This document shows, piece after piece, positions 21,811 through 33,819 of a stretch of DNA of 64,000 nucleotides. The notes under the pieces are model-generated. The model was given only the letters and a program-made list of their open reading frames with translations, did no database searches and was not told where the DNA came from. The stretch is from Corythucha ciliata (taxonomy: Eukaryota > Arthropoda > Insecta > Hemiptera > Tingidae). The stretch is taken from assembly GCA_038030265.1 (NCBI GenBank), contig CM075942.1, positions 63,616,926 to 63,680,925 on the forward strand, in the 5' to 3' direction. A program made the position numbers and the translations under genes. The first letter of the stretch is position 1. The number at the start of each line of letters is the position of its first letter.

Positions 21811-24800
21811 AAAGTAAAATAAAACGTGCGGAGATACCCCGAACATTTCTTGAAATTGAGGAATCCTTAAAATTAATTAAATCAAATGTTTTTATTGTAG
21901 ACAAAACTGTTCCCAACGGGTCCTCGGGAAGCCTCATAAATACGTTCTTGATTCTTAATTCGAACGACAGAATTGGCTAATTAAAACTTCCATTCCTATC
22001 CACTACCTCTTCCCTGTTCTTTTATGAAATTATAATTCATTTTCTACGATTTAAACTTCTCATCCTCTTGGTACATCATCGAGGGTAATCAAAAGGAGCA
22101 TCATTTTGAAGGGCCAAAATATTATGTAGTGAGCAGTAAGTAGCATGAGAAAGCCTTAAGAATTCCCTTCTCATGGTTCGAAGAGTTCCAAGCTGACAAG
22201 TGGGTGTTGAATTTCCATAAATTTATATTATGCAGATGGATTTTGAGATAGAACGTCTCCCCTATACACGCTCAAAGAAAGCGTGAAAATGTTATAGACT
22301 GTGAAAAGAAAGGGGGGGGGGATGGAGGGCGAACGAAGTGACGAAGAAAAGGGATGCTGAGGATTCTGTCACTCCTTGCCAAGTTTTAAACTCAAGTTTT
22401 GTAGAATCTGGGAGTGAAACTCTTCGGCTTCATATTTTTAGACGTCAAAAGTAGTTAAAAAAAAAATAAAAAAAATAAGTTTCTACCATTGTTGACAGTT
22501 TTCCGCTGGCTCTCTTTGCTGTCACAAAGAAAGAAAAGTCTGAAAATCACATCATTTTGTTTCTCTCGGAGTAATGGTGGCATAATTTAATTTTACATTT
22601 TAACGAATTAAAATGTCAAGTTTCCCCACAAGGGAGGGATGGAACTCTGCAGCCTTTTTTTAATTTTTTGGTGGCTCCGTATGAGCCAAACACGAATTTC
22701 ATTTCATTTTCTAAAACTACGAATAAAACTAACTAGTAATAAACTAAATAACTAGTAATAAAACTAAAAAACGAATAAAACTACGTTAGTAGAATAATGT
22801 GCAGAAAAAGGTAAATTCGAAACAGGGAATCAAGGATCATAAGCGATAGGTCGCAATCATACGGGCTTCATTCGTCATTACGGTAAGATTCTTTGTAAGT
22901 ACAATTTGTATTTATGAAGATGGTTTATGGTTCGCAATATAGAAACAAAGTTTTGATGATATTATTAAGCCAATTCTATAAAATTTGTATTCTCAGCTCG
23001 TCAGTTTTGAAACAAATTTGGTAATAATTGCTTTTACAAACTCCAACGAAGATTGAAACAGGGCGCAAGAATGATTACTCAGTAACTTAGCTACAGAAAG
23101 CTCTTCTTCATTCCCCGCGTTTCCCACAAACCTCCAAACCCCCCCCCCCCAAACCACCCACCACTTGCCGAACTTTCTCACCCGAATGCTCAGGCAATTA
23201 TCAATTCCCGTTTCAAAACCTTTCTGAAACACACCTGCCTACCTAATTAACTAGCATCAACATAGACAATGGAGACCATCTTTAGTTCGAATAGGGGAGT
23301 TGAAGATGAAAATGAAACACACCACGCTGATTTGCAATGCTCACATGGCTATGTAAAGAATATCAAAAATGATACTTCAGAGAAAAAAGGGAAGCAAGTC
23401 AAAAGGTTACACATTGGTTAAGCTGAGAGGTCAACATGAGAACAAGTCGACTGATTAGGGCGTGATTTATTTCGGTGCTAAGATTAGCATGGCCGGGGGG
23501 GCTTGAGTATGGTCGATATATGCGTGAGAGCTGTCATTGGATACTGGGGTAGTTTGAATACACATTTAAATCCATGGGTAAATGTATTTCCCTTGATCAG
23601 TGGTTCATGCAAGTTTCCATCACTCCAGACCGTAGAAGATAATATCTGAAAAATAAGAAGTGGATTACCTAGAAAAGCGTGCCATCAGGTCCATTGCAGC
23701 GGTAGTTTAACGCTCTGCATCTAGTTCCATAGTGGTGTAGAGCACACATTGCTATCTAATTATTATGCTTCCGACCCTTCATGATCTCAATGAAGCTTAT
23801 CCCGAAGTTCATTCCACGCTCCTGTTATTGTCAATAGGCGACCAAGGGGTAGAGTGTAAGGAAGGGAGGTTCACTAATTTTATTCAATTACACCGCTTCC
23901 ACCCCTTTTCAGAACAGTGTTCACTTCCACCAAAACCGATACGTTCACACAACACACCCACACAGGCGATTTCTGTTGAGTATAGCTCGCGTGAGTCAAT
24001 TTCTAGTATTCTTGTTAAACTGGTTAAAATGCAATATTATAACGTCGTTAGTCGAGCATTGTGCTACGTTTCCAGTTATTTGGGCTCCCTCTACCACTGT
24101 TCTTGATTGAACCCTCCCCTGTCCATCAAAGCGGGATGGCATATTATGAACTGCAAAGGCACAAAAGCTTTGCCACAATTACGCCCACAATGCTGGCACA
24201 TGTTTTCAGTCGTAACACGATGATGATGGATTTAGGGAGAAAAGGGCTGCTAGGGTCTCAGGTTAATGAACAAAAGGAATAATAACTACATTGCATATTT
24301 CACTTTGAATAACTGTAGTCCTAAATGATTTCTCCGAAGCACTCCACCAATAGGGAGCATTGAAGACGAAAACAACTCACACCAATCGTTGACTGTATAG
24401 TATAATACGATGTGCTCAGCACACGCAACCAGAATTTCACTCATGCTCTTGGTTTGGGCTGGTGGTGGATTGTGGTATTGATAAAACGTCATGCACGTCT
24501 TTAGCATGTGATGCGCGGTTAGTAAACGAGAGGGATTGTAGGGGTGAGGTCTAGGAATCATCTGTAAAGCTTCCCCTTCAACGTCTGGTCCAGATTCTGA
24601 GAGGAGACCTGCACAGATGATTCCTCGACTCTCGATCTCCCTCCAGTTATCCATTGCCTACAACGCAGCTTTTCTCTTCTTGTATTTCTGTATTTAATTA
24701 ATGGTCTCGTTTCAATCTCCAGCGAATTTTGCGTACGCAGCAGTTTCCCTTTTTTCAAATAAATCGAGACATAGCTCTAGTCAAAAGGGTGGGTAGCTTC

Positions 24801-24989
24801 GGGTCGCATTCCCGTGAGCCCACGAGCATAATCGTCTCAGCAATAAACGCGTCGGATAATGACATTCAATTTGTGGGAGGGAGGTCACGAGTTTCATCAA
24901 GCTTAGAGCGCTCTGTCGGGGGCGGCTGTGCCGGTCCAGTACCAATCGGCGTGGCAGCTAAAAAAAAAAGACCCCAAAATTTGTAATTT
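21811..24989. other. No recognisable gene; degraded MITE copy at 21838-21945
   Basis: 21838-21945 resembles the MITE at 16044-16180 (shared TCAAATGTTTTTATT, AAAACTGTTCCCAACGG, CATAAATACG) but has lost its left end. G or C tracts occur at 22312-22321 and 23140-23150. The open frames at 23765-24106 (+) and 24654-24286 (-) have no recognisable motif or splice context. Confidence 0.5.
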
Positions 24990-25420
24990 CTCCGACATTA
25001 GAACCCTAAACTTGCAATCACGCCACTAGAACTTGCGATTCAGCCAAGAAACGCAAAATATCGTGAGTTATGTCATCAGGCTTTTGGCGCCGACTAGCTT
25101 TCCGCCACCGGGGCCAAAATAGGCCCCGAAGCTGGAAATGTTGCTTGCATCAAGACCCTAAGCCAGCGGTTCCCAACCTTTTTCAGTTCAGGTCCCCTCG
25201 CCAAATTTTTCCTTTTTCCGCGTCTCACCCCCCCCCCCTCGAGCTTGACTGGTGACCGCAAATTTCAAATTTCACTGATATTCAGACCCGAAACGTTGCA
25301 ATTTATACGAAATTAAAACCCGTAACTTGCAATTTTGCTGGTAGTAAGTACCGGAACTGGCAATATCTCGGATTTTCACAGAGGAAACTTTTAATTTCAC
25401 TCAATTCGGGGCCCAATGCG
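24990..25420 (+). repeat. Family 4 array interrupted by a hAT-like end
   Basis: Units such as AACTTGCAATTTTGCTGGTA and ACGTTGCAATTTATACGA alternate with GACCCGAAA / AGAACCCTAAA linkers. Near 25164 the array is interrupted by CAGCGGTTCCCAACCTTTTT, a typical hAT-style left terminus, followed by a C tract. I cannot find the matching right end. Confidence 0.55.
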
Positions 25421-25659
25421 CGAGTGCGGAAAAGTGATTTGGGTTATTTAAATCAACTAAAAATGCGAGTTTTAGGGAACTCGCCTGGACCAGAAATCTC
25501 CAAAGATTTAGCCACCGGGGAAAATCGTAAGGTTCTCGGGGAAATTTCGCGCTCAAAACATGGTATTGGAGCTACCAGGTATCGAGCATCGTTAAAGCAC
25601 AGGCACGGCAATGGGCCATCATACGCTGTCCCCCCCCCCATCCCCAAAGAAATCAACTA

Positions 25660-26540
25660 TAATGGCCATTCGTGGCCTAAAAAAGTCACACAGACCACTC
25701 ACGCCATAAAATTGGCAAATCTGACCCAATTCGCCTGAAGAATGGCCAATAAAGTGACAGATTTGCGCGATGAAAATGCTTAAGCTGACGGGGTCCGTGC
25801 CTTGAAAATGGTGAAACCGAGCATTTGCTCCAAAAATGCCTTAACAAACCATTCGCTCCTTCAAAAATGACTTAGCTGGCGGTTCGTGCCTTAAAAATAG
25901 CCAAACTGACTATTAACGCCCTAAAATTAATCTGACTCAATTAATACTGAAAATGGCTTTTACAGTTTGAGCTATGAAAATAAATTGCCCTAACTGACGA
26001 TATCCGTGTTCTGAAAATGACCAAACCGAACACTGTGTTCGAACTGTCCAGTCACTTCTTGAAAATGGCTAAACGGACGATGCGTGTCCTAAAAATACCA
26101 AAACAGCCATAAAAATATCAGAATTTTAATTCCCCTTCTCAAAAATAGGCAAACCGGCCATTTGAGCGTAACATTTTGGCTCTAAAAATGGCTCGCTCCT
26201 CATAAATGGCTAAACTAACGATTCGTGTCTTTAAAAAAGGCCAAAACGCCATAAAAGGAGTAGGTACCTTCTGATTCGCACATTGAAAATCTGACTAAAC
26301 TGGCTATGCAGCGACCGTAAGATAAACAAACTCGCTAGTCGCTCGCTTAATTGATTAAATTGTCCATTCTTCATGCTGTATGAACCGAACATGGCCGTTT
26401 TCACCTTACCAACTGAACTGATATACCTCACCCCACCTAACACCAAAGTTAAGCTCCTGAAATGACTGCTTTCGACCTATTAAATTGCTTTGCTCGCTAT
26501 TCGCACGCTAAAATTGACCGAACTGACTAATTTGCGCCCT
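25660..26540 (+). repeat. Degenerate ~31-bp tandem array, family 2 (long)
   Basis: More than twenty units of the form AAAAATGGCTAAACTGACGATTCGTGCCCT with heavy divergence (clear near 25860-25920, 26060-26100 and 26205-26235). No gene. Confidence 0.7.
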
Positions 26541-26739
26541 AAAAATGGCTGGAAGGGACCAAAAAATGGTAATAAAAACTGGAGATTCAATAAACGGTGT
26601 TTATTGGAGTAAAATTATGCCATTATTTCCCGAAACAATAGGATGAGGTAAATAGTGGTCGAAGCGAGTGCCCCAATTCGCTCCCCCCCCCCCTGCAATA
26701 TCAACCAGTGATACTGATAGAACCGATAGAAGGGATCAA

Positions 26740-26850
26740 ACATGGCACATGACTCATCAAAGCCCCAATTTCCTTGGTTTATGTAGTTGAAAACCCTCAT
26801 TTTGCTGGTTTTGGTCTTCAAAAAAACAATTTCACGGGATTTTTTCCTAG
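26740..26850 (+). repeat. Short array, family 3
   Basis: AAAGCCCCAATTTCC, GAAAACCCTCATTTTGCTGG and AAAAACAATTTCACGGG units precede the truncated tRNA-bearing element. Confidence 0.5.
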
Positions 26851-26873
26851 TGCATCCGGCAATTAATTGAATA

Positions 26874-27150
26874 ATTGAGCTTAGATGACTCTATCTACGG
26901 ACAGATTACTGCTCTCCTCACTGCACCACCCTAGTCACAATTAACTGTGAATTCGAGGGAGTGGGGAGGCTGAAAAAAAAGAAGAAATTAATCTTTAAAT
27001 TAAAAACTTACTTTTCTTTACTTGTTTTGAGTTCCGAAAAAAAATTGCTCCCAAGGTGGGATTCAAACCTACGACCTCCTAGTTTCGCGCCAGGTGCTCT
27101 CCCATCTGAGCTATCCGATTCGCTCTTTGCGTGGACTCCCGGGATTGAAA
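26874..27150 (-). mobile_element. Truncated second copy of the tRNA-bearing TIR element
   Basis: The left terminus ATTGAGCTTAGATGACTC (with TA at 26872-26873) corresponds to the right end of the 5139-5474 copy. The subterminal region and tRNA-like segment follow in reverse. Beyond the tRNA the sequence GATTCGCTCTTTGCGT appears on the same strand as in the first copy although the rest is inverted, so that piece is flipped relative to the tRNA. The far terminus is missing. Confidence 0.7.
27048..27121 (-). tRNA. tRNA-like pseudogene in the second TIR-element copy
   Basis: On the minus strand this has TAGCTCAGATGG (A box), anticodon loop CGCGAAA (no U33), and a T arm with B box GGTTTGAATCC. It closely matches the 5227-5300 copy. 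The 5' acceptor strand is replaced by unrelated sequence, so it cannot fold into a normal acceptor stem. Confidence 0.5.
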
Positions 27151-27279
27151 GAGTTAGAACTGAGTTAGAAAAATATCAACATCTGTTTTAAACCCCGATT
27201 TCCCCCCTGAATTCGAAAATATCCAATCTGTTTCAATCCTAGATCCCCCCCTGAGTTAAAAAAGGAATTTTGCATTTTT

Positions 27280-27500
27280 AGCTATTTCAATAATCAGTTT
27301 TGCGTGTTTCTTTCTTCAGCACACTAATTTCGTGGGGATTAGTAATTGAAAACCCAAATTTCGCGGATTTGGCTTTTCAAAAAACCAATTTTCCCGGTAC
27401 GGATCACTCTCAAAAACGATTTCGTGGGTTGGATTTGTCAGAAAATAAGTTTTTTTTTTTCGTTTCACCTCTTCAAAATCCCAATTTCACGCCAGTACGC
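27280..27500 (+). repeat. Short array, family 3
   Basis: AATTTCGTGGGGATTAG, AAAACCCAAATTTCGCGGATTTGGC, AAAACGATTTCGTGGG and AAAATCCCAATTTCACG units. Confidence 0.6.
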
Positions 27501-29534
27501 CAGTGCCATCCGACTGGCACTAGATATTAGAGCCTGTTGATTGATGCCAATAACTGGCACCAGTATACCATTTGGACAATATTCAAGTTGCTGGAGCCAG
27601 TCAGCAAGAGCTAAAAACGATGGGTATAACGAACATAAACTGGCTGATATGATTTAAGTGAATTATAGAGTGGAAGACGCCAATTTCGTTCACACTGTAC
27701 GAGCAGATGGCGCCAGTTCATTTTTGAGTGGTGGAAAAGGCACTGGAATGCTCACTGGCTACTCCTGATGTGCAAGTCGACTGGTGCGGAATTTTCAGAC
27801 AAAAGTGACAACAAGACTGGCGCCAATAGATGTTTACATGTTGTGACCAGTCAACTGCTGTTATTGTATTATCTCATTATTGCTGTTTATATTGTATTTT
27901 ATACATGTAGCGACGTGTGAGTGAAATTATTGAAGTCTGGGACCAAGAAGAGCAAACTGCTTCAATTTCCGTGAGCTTTTTTTTTCTCTGGAAGCCATAC
28001 AACTTTTGTTTTTCATATAATTGAGGAAATTACGACTGCACTCAATATGTATACCTATGCATACTTAATTCTAAAAGTTACAGAACCTCAATTTCCAAAA
28101 ACTAAGAGAATAGGCGGCTTTTGAACAAACTAATCCCATCACAAGATAGCCCCCGAGAGTATTGCGGCCTAGCCAGCGCAGTACCCCTTCCATCACAAGG
28201 TCAGTAACAATGATTCCTCGACCAACAAAACTCTTCGACGGTAAACAAATGAGGCGATCACTTTAGACTGATGGTTTCCAGGTGAAACTTCCCACAGAGT
28301 GCACACTGCCTGGAATAGGACGAGGGTGCGTGGAGTTTTTAAGCTCATGAAAATGGAGTGGGAAAACCACCTTTCCACTTTCCGATGGAAACTGTCGAGG
28401 GGGAAAAAGGGTAGCTTTTGATGCGCTCCACTGCATTCAAGAGGGTGCAACAAAAGGTGGACCACCTGGGAGTGCTTCGTATCGTGGGTGATAGATATAA
28501 TGTATAAAACGGGATGTATCTGAAAAAAACAAAAAAAAAGTTTTCATTTTTTGCAGTGCTTTGTGTTCAACAAACAGGTTGCGTTTCCAGAAGAGGGGGA
28601 TGATGGTTTGTCTAGCTTTTGAAATAAGATCGAGCCTTTCATTTTGTTTATTTTGTTTTAAAGAAATTATTTATTTTTTCAAGAAAAATACAGCTTAGTG
28701 GATAGTGGTTCTTTTAAATTTGCATGAAACAGTAAGCTGATCTGTTTACTTATGACACTCTCCTGCATAATTTAAACTGCCTGAAAAGACAATGAGAAAA
28801 AAATAGAGCGTTTCAAGTGTACGCGAGAAATCGAAAACCAATGGCAGAGTGAAAAAACAAAAAAGGGATCCATCAAGCAAAAAGCAGGGCCACGAATAAT
28901 ATTAAAAAACCTGGAATAGCCAACAATGTCTTGAAATTAAATCATGAATGCTCTCGCATACCTTTTTTTCTTCTTCAAAGGAAAAATGTAAAGTAATTAT
29001 CAAAATATGAGATAAAAGCGAACAGGTGGTAGACTTGCACCGATTTCTTGGGAGTAATAATCACTGATGGGTGATTTTGCGGGGCAAGGTGCGGTGTAAA
29101 AGCTCTTGGCGCGATTTATGACAGGCCTAACTCTCCGCAGCCCCCCCCCCCCGGAGATGACTAATGTTCTCAAGGGAAAGGCACCATCAGCCATTTCGTT
29201 CCTCCTATGCCTCCACCGTACATTATATACATACAGTATGTGCCTGTGACTCGTGCCCGCTTGCAGTCGTTCCTTTAATTCAATACCTACCTCCCCCCCT
29301 CCCTCTTGCTCTGCCATTTACACACTTGAAATATCGAAAGTCATGATGTATGACTCTCGAGGCTTGAATAGGCGTGATCGTAGGTGGTTAGCTCAAGTCG
29401 TCTCCTTTGAGCTTGTCAGACAGAAGATGAATGATCATCACCTTCGCCACATGTGGCTATAGCTTTTTGTGATTCTAGTCAAAAGTAAGTTTAAACATTT
29501 TTTTATTGCAATTACATTACTTCATTTTTCACAG
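27500..29534. other. No recognisable gene; ACTGGC-rich segment at 27500-27860
   Basis: 27500-27860 contains many ACTGGC / TGGCGCCA / TGGCACCA motifs in both orientations (for example GTGCCATCCGACTGGCAC at 27512-27529), typical of a small transposon with internal inverted motifs, but I cannot fix its ends. The rest up to the Ddr exon shows nothing I can name and is probably intron. Confidence 0.4.
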
Positions 29535-29637
29535 GTATCTGCGACGCTCCCTTGGGCATGGAATCCGAAACTATACCAGATTCAGCAGTCAACGCCTCAT
29601 CTTCCTATGTTCCAAACGTAGGACCTAAAAATGGAAG
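29535..29637 (+). CDS. Ddr: Exon of a discoidin-domain protein, probably discoidin domain receptor (partial)
   Basis: A 103-bp exon is bounded by an acceptor (polypyrimidine then CACAG, exon from 29535) and a donor (AG|GTATGT at 29638). Read from the third base it encodes 33 residues plus a partial codon, starting ICDAPLGMESETIPDSAVNA and continuing through ASSSYVPNVGPKNG. This fits the opening of an F5/8 type C (discoidin) domain: the first cysteine, PLGM, IPD and ASSSY. The combination with VGPKNGR points to discoidin domain receptor tyrosine kinases rather than neurexin IV. In that family the domain is extracellular and binds collagen, upstream of a single transmembrane helix and a kinase. 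No other exon of the gene is recognised here, so introns must be large. The glycine common after MES is E in this copy. Confidence 0.75.
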
Positions 29638-30745
29638 GTATGTTTAATCCTATACCTTAGTTGTATACATAATATAAACGTTTGACCTTTGTAAGTGCTC
29701 TATGCTAATTCTCCCCATCCACACAAGTCCCGCAACGCGGAGTTTGCTACTTGACTTGAAGATCACTCAACTATGATCTTCCTGAGCCCTAACCGTCCAA
29801 ACTTACAGTGAAGTATTCGAGTGTTATGAACTCTCTATCTATTCATTTATTCCAAAGAACCCGTTTGGCTATTGGTATTTCATTACGAATTGAATTATCC
29901 GTCTCTCCTTGAACTATACCTTATTCTGAAGGCTTGCATGAGGAAATCATTCGCCACATTTCCCCTATTCTATTGCGCTCAATCATTTAATACACCTATC
30001 CTGACTGTTCTTGAAAACAAGGGGTGTGCATAACATACGTACTCGCGTTTACACTGATAAAGACTTATTGTTTGAAAGGGCGACGAAAAACCATTGGCGA
30101 TTGAAAGCTTCCGCTCCATTAAACTGAGTGGAATGAAAAGAAGAAGGGAAAAGGCGGCCGCGCGCGGGCCCCACACCGTGACTCATACACTTAAATCCTC
30201 GCATGGAAACTTGTGAGTGCCGTGCACGCACGCTTCATCGCGCTTATATTAAGAGAATTTCGTGGCGTGAACGGACCCCACCAAAAGAATGAAATGTGAA
30301 TGGGTGGGCTGAACAATATTGGAGCATGTTTTTTCTCTTATTCCCCTTTCAAGGAATGACGTGTGTTTTATTAGTGGTTTAATCATTCCCATTGTGGGCC
30401 CCACAATTCTATTTTAGAGAAGGTAAACGAGCGCGAAGTATATAGAAAAATTGATTACATCCGAGCTATTAAGACTCCCTCCTGAAATAATAACAAATTG
30501 GCTTAACGTGCCATAATAGGAAACTCTGAGATGGCCCTGGGTCAGCGAGGTGAACTGAACTCATTAAGCAATTGGTCTGGCCTCATGGACTGTATATTTC
30601 ACAAAATTAACACGCCCGTCTCTTTAATGTGAAAGGAAAAACGAATTGGACTTTCTATTTGTCTTCAAAAATATTGACTTAAAAAAAATGCAGGTGACTC
30701 CTTCAAAATTGTTTGTTTCATCTTCAATTCATGTTCTGAGACTTA
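29638..30745. other. Presumed intron of the Ddr-like gene; nothing else recognised
   Basis: It follows the splice donor at 29638. Short open frames on the minus strand (29979-30231) lack motifs, and no further exon could be identified. Confidence 0.4.
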
Positions 30746-31025
30746 AGCCGTGTACACACGGAGACTTTTCTGTCCTGTCATGAAATTTTTATTTTTAGGA
30801 ATGTTCGTTTGTCGTGATGTCAAAAAGTGTAAAAACCATATGTTTCTATGAAAAAACCAAGAAAAAACGGAGAAATTTTGGGAAAATATCTCCTTTCTCC
30901 CTACCACGGAAACCCAGCTTAGAAATACCGCGTCTACATTAGCCCTGTGAACATAGGAGGGCAGGACATTAAAAATGGGAGTAACTTTTGGGGCTTGAAA
31001 ATAAACAATTTCATTCGGAATAATA

Positions 31026-31163
31026 GAGAGATTTTGCAAACAGCTCCGCCAACGCTAACGTTAACGCTATATTCACATTTCAACGAACAAAATGTTTACT
31101 ACCCTAGCAACGCGTACACAAAAATTAACTTTTGCGTTTACGGGACTGGTTGCAAAATCTCTC
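31026..31163. mobile_element. Small inverted-repeat element (138 bp)
   Basis: GAGAGATTTTGCAAACAGCTCC at the left pairs with the right end, GGACTGGTTGCAAAATCTCTC. No clear target duplication is visible. It is nested in the 2.2-kb element. Confidence 0.6.
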
Positions 31164-31249
31164 CAATGTAGGTACATACGGCAACAGGGACGGATTTAGA
31201 GTTTTTGCTGGGGGGGGGGGGTTCTTAAGCACTTTAGGTCTGTCGTTTA

Positions 31250-31413
31250 CTGGAAGCGTTTTCGAGCAAAACCGCGACAACGAGCGTACATCCCAAAGTC
31301 TTGAATTGAATGTGACATCGTCCTCTGCAGGCACAGGACAGCATGCGTACAGTGCATGCATTCAAGCCTTTTTGATGTACGTTCGTTGTCGCGCCGCTCG
31401 AAAACGCTTCCAG
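31250..31413. mobile_element. Palindromic MITE (164 bp)
   Basis: The arms start CTGGAAGCGTTTTCGAGC and end GCTCGAAAACGCTTCCAG (18 bp perfect), continuing with few mismatches through CGCGACAACGAGCGTACATC / GATGTACGTTCGTTGTCGCG. Overlapping open frames on both strands are by-products of the palindrome. It follows a G tract at 31210-31221. Confidence 0.75.
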
Positions 31414-31479
31414 TGGACGACCGGTCTTGTTCTTCAATGAGAGAGCTTGCTGTAAACTGCACTCGCTGACAGTATGAAC

Positions 31480-32920
31480 TGATTGGCTTTCGAATTGGTG
31501 ATGTACGTATGTGTGGATGGCTACAAGTTGGAGGTTGGGGCAGTCGCCACCCCATCCACCGTAAGATTGGAAAACAGAAAAAAGAGCGGAGGAAGCATTA
31601 TTTTTTATGAATCCGTTAAAAGAAACTCAAATCGAGAGTTTAGAACAATGTTTGAAGAAACAAGGTATTGTTGAACTCTCAATCTATTGAAACCAAGGAC
31701 CGGATCCTCAGACTGAGAATGTTGAAGAATTCTTTGAATCAAAGGATCAATCAAAGGAATCTTGGAGGGCATGAAGGAGAGATTCAGTCCACGAGTTCGA
31801 GCTTCTCGTGCTCATTCCTTAGAACATAATAAAATTCGACTTGACGGAACTGGAAACTCAGCTTCTTAGCATGTAGAGTTTATTGAGTCAAGTTCAATAT
31901 ACTTCTAATTACTGAACAATGAAGACTCTTTCAACGACTGATCACCCTCGACGTTGATGATCTGGACACCCGACTTGAGGTGTCGTGATAGAGAGGACAG
32001 GGGAGTTGCGAAGGACGTCCTTGAGTTCAAACAACTCTAACCCAAAAAGGCTCTATAACCACAAAAATGTTTTAACCAAAATACGCTCTGCTCTAACCAC
32101 AAAAACTTTGAAGTATAAAGAACATTGAACCCCTAAAAGTGGTCTGACCACAGACAGCTGTAACCACAAAATGTTCCAACCACAAAAGGCTCTAACCACA
32201 AAGTGCTCTTGTTCGTGTTGTAAATTGAAGTTGAGGGTTCAGAAGTCCAGACCCTCAACCTTGTGGCCATCAGATGGCGCAGGCTTTGCCTATCTTGACA
32301 GCAATTACAGCCCCGTACCTTGCATAACAGCCAAGACTCAAGAGTCGTCTTTGCCAATCTGGGCCCCCATTCTTTGCCCGATATTCTGTGCGGGAGGCAC
32401 ACGACGCACTTTTTTACTGTTTGAATTTTAAAAAAAATCTCGTGTCCCCCACGCACATTAATGGCCACATTTTAATTAAGTAGGTAATGTAATAAATACA
32501 GAATTAAGAAGAGAAAAGAAGACGAGGGATGAAAGGACGGGGGTCGAGGTATCATCTGTTCAGTTCCCCGATCCCCTAGAAGGTAGAATGTTGCCTGAAA
32601 AAAAGGTCTTGAAACAAATCTGGGAAAAAGTTGGACATTTCTTGCTCAAGTACTTGTCTGCCCATATGGCAATATATTTCAGTGTTCAAACGAAGCATTT
32701 TGGTTTTTTGTTTCACTTCAGCAGAGGGATTTAAGAGAGGGGGTAATAAACATACTTCAAATATGTGTGAATAATTTCATACTAAGCCCCTCCATGGGCT
32801 TCAAAATTGGGCATAATAAAAAAGAAATAATTCAATTTCTTGAACCATCATTCAACCAAACAAACCTAAAACTTCACTTTTAATGTTTTTAACTACTTTG
32901 AACACCAGCTACAGTAGAAG
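31480..32920. repeat. Interior of the 2.2-kb element; CTCTAACCACAAAA repeat at 32035-32210
   Basis: CTCTAACCACAAAA-like units of roughly 16-25 bp recur about eight times between 32035 and 32210. Beyond this the segment shows no gene. Confidence 0.5.
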
Positions 32921-32956
32921 ACAGGACAGAAAAGTCTCCGTGTGTACAGGGCTTTA

Positions 32957-33094
32957 GGGCCATATTCAGAAACCCAACTTTACGAAGCATTAACTAAAGG
33001 AGTTGAAAAATGTGATGGTTTATAGAAATGTGCCATCTGTTTCGAAGCGCTTAAAGGAGACGTAAAGGTCAAGATTGGTTTCTGAATACGGCCC
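32957..33094. mobile_element. MITE (138 bp), GGGCC(A/G)TATTCAGAAACC termini
   Basis: TTAGGGCCATATTCAGAAAC at the left pairs with the right end, which reads TTAGGGCCGTATTCAGAAAC in reverse. It abuts the right duplication of the 2.2-kb element, so the TTA at 32954-32956 is shared by both. Confidence 0.7.
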
Positions 33095-33099
33095 TAATT

Positions 33100-33815
33100 G
33101 TTGCAATCAGGTTGGAATATTCCAACAATTTGTCATTGGATCGCATTCAGTGGCGTGTCCATGGGGAGGGTTTTGGGATCATAACCCTCCCAGAGTACTT
33201 CAGCCCTGCATAGTTGAAAAATAACAACAACAAAAAAAAGAAAAAACTCTGCGAATTATCGAACAATGCCTTATTATTTCGACTGTGGGTTTATTATTCA
33301 TCGATGTAGTCAAATCCGGCTTGAAATTACATGAAAATCGACACCCCACACCACTATGATCCCAAATCCTTTGAAAATCCCCATTTTGGACCCGCTTTTG
33401 GCCCATTAAACCCCAGGGAGTTATTTGATCAAACTGATCAGATGTTAGGACCAACTAGACCCCAAATGGAGTCTATGTGCGAAAGAACGAGTTTTTTCGA
33501 GCAATCCTAGGGCAAGATATGGCCCGGACGGCGGACGGACATTTTTTTGTTTATTGCAGATTTGGATTCTACGCACTTTGAAACGTAAAACTACAAATTT
33601 TGAGGGGGGGTCAAAAAATTTTTTTTGCGATACGATCACAAAGACTTATTATTGAGAAATAATAAGTCAAAATATAAATAAAATAACTTTTATAAAGTAA
33701 AGAACAAAAACAAACAAAAGAAACGAGAAAATCAGGATTTTTTTGGCCCTAACAGTTTGCCACTCAGCAGCCCCGCTAAGTAACTACTCACGGCATCAAT
33801 GACATTTATACCACT
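33100..33815. other. No gene; orphan CAGTGGCGTGTCC hAT-like end at 33149
   Basis: CAGTGGCGTGTCCATGGGGAGG (from 33149) resembles the hAT-like termini elsewhere in the window but has no detectable partner. The minus-strand frames (33200-33639) have no recognisable motif. Confidence 0.35.
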
Positions 33816-33819
33816 GACC

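Larger units (their letters stand above)
30746..32953. mobile_element. 2.2-kb inverted-terminus element with TTA duplication, PIF/Harbinger-like, non-autonomous
   Basis: The left terminus reads AGCCGTGTACACACGGAGAC and continues TTTTCTGTCCTGTC. The right terminus read in reverse from 32953 starts AGCCCTGTACACACGGAGAC and continues the same way: about 34 bp with one mismatch. TTA flanks both ends (30743-30745 and 32954-32956). The interior has no transposase but contains two smaller inverted-repeat elements (31026-31163, 31250-31413) and a short degenerate repeat (32035-32210). The termini resemble the MITE at 11309-11449. Confidence 0.75.

Noticed and set aside
24286..24654. 122-residue minus-strand ORF
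   Set aside because: No recognisable domain, no splice context, and length compatible with chance given many frames in 64 kb.
31132..31555. Several overlapping ORFs of about 100 residues
   Set aside because: They arise from the palindromic element at 31250-31413, which is open on both strands.
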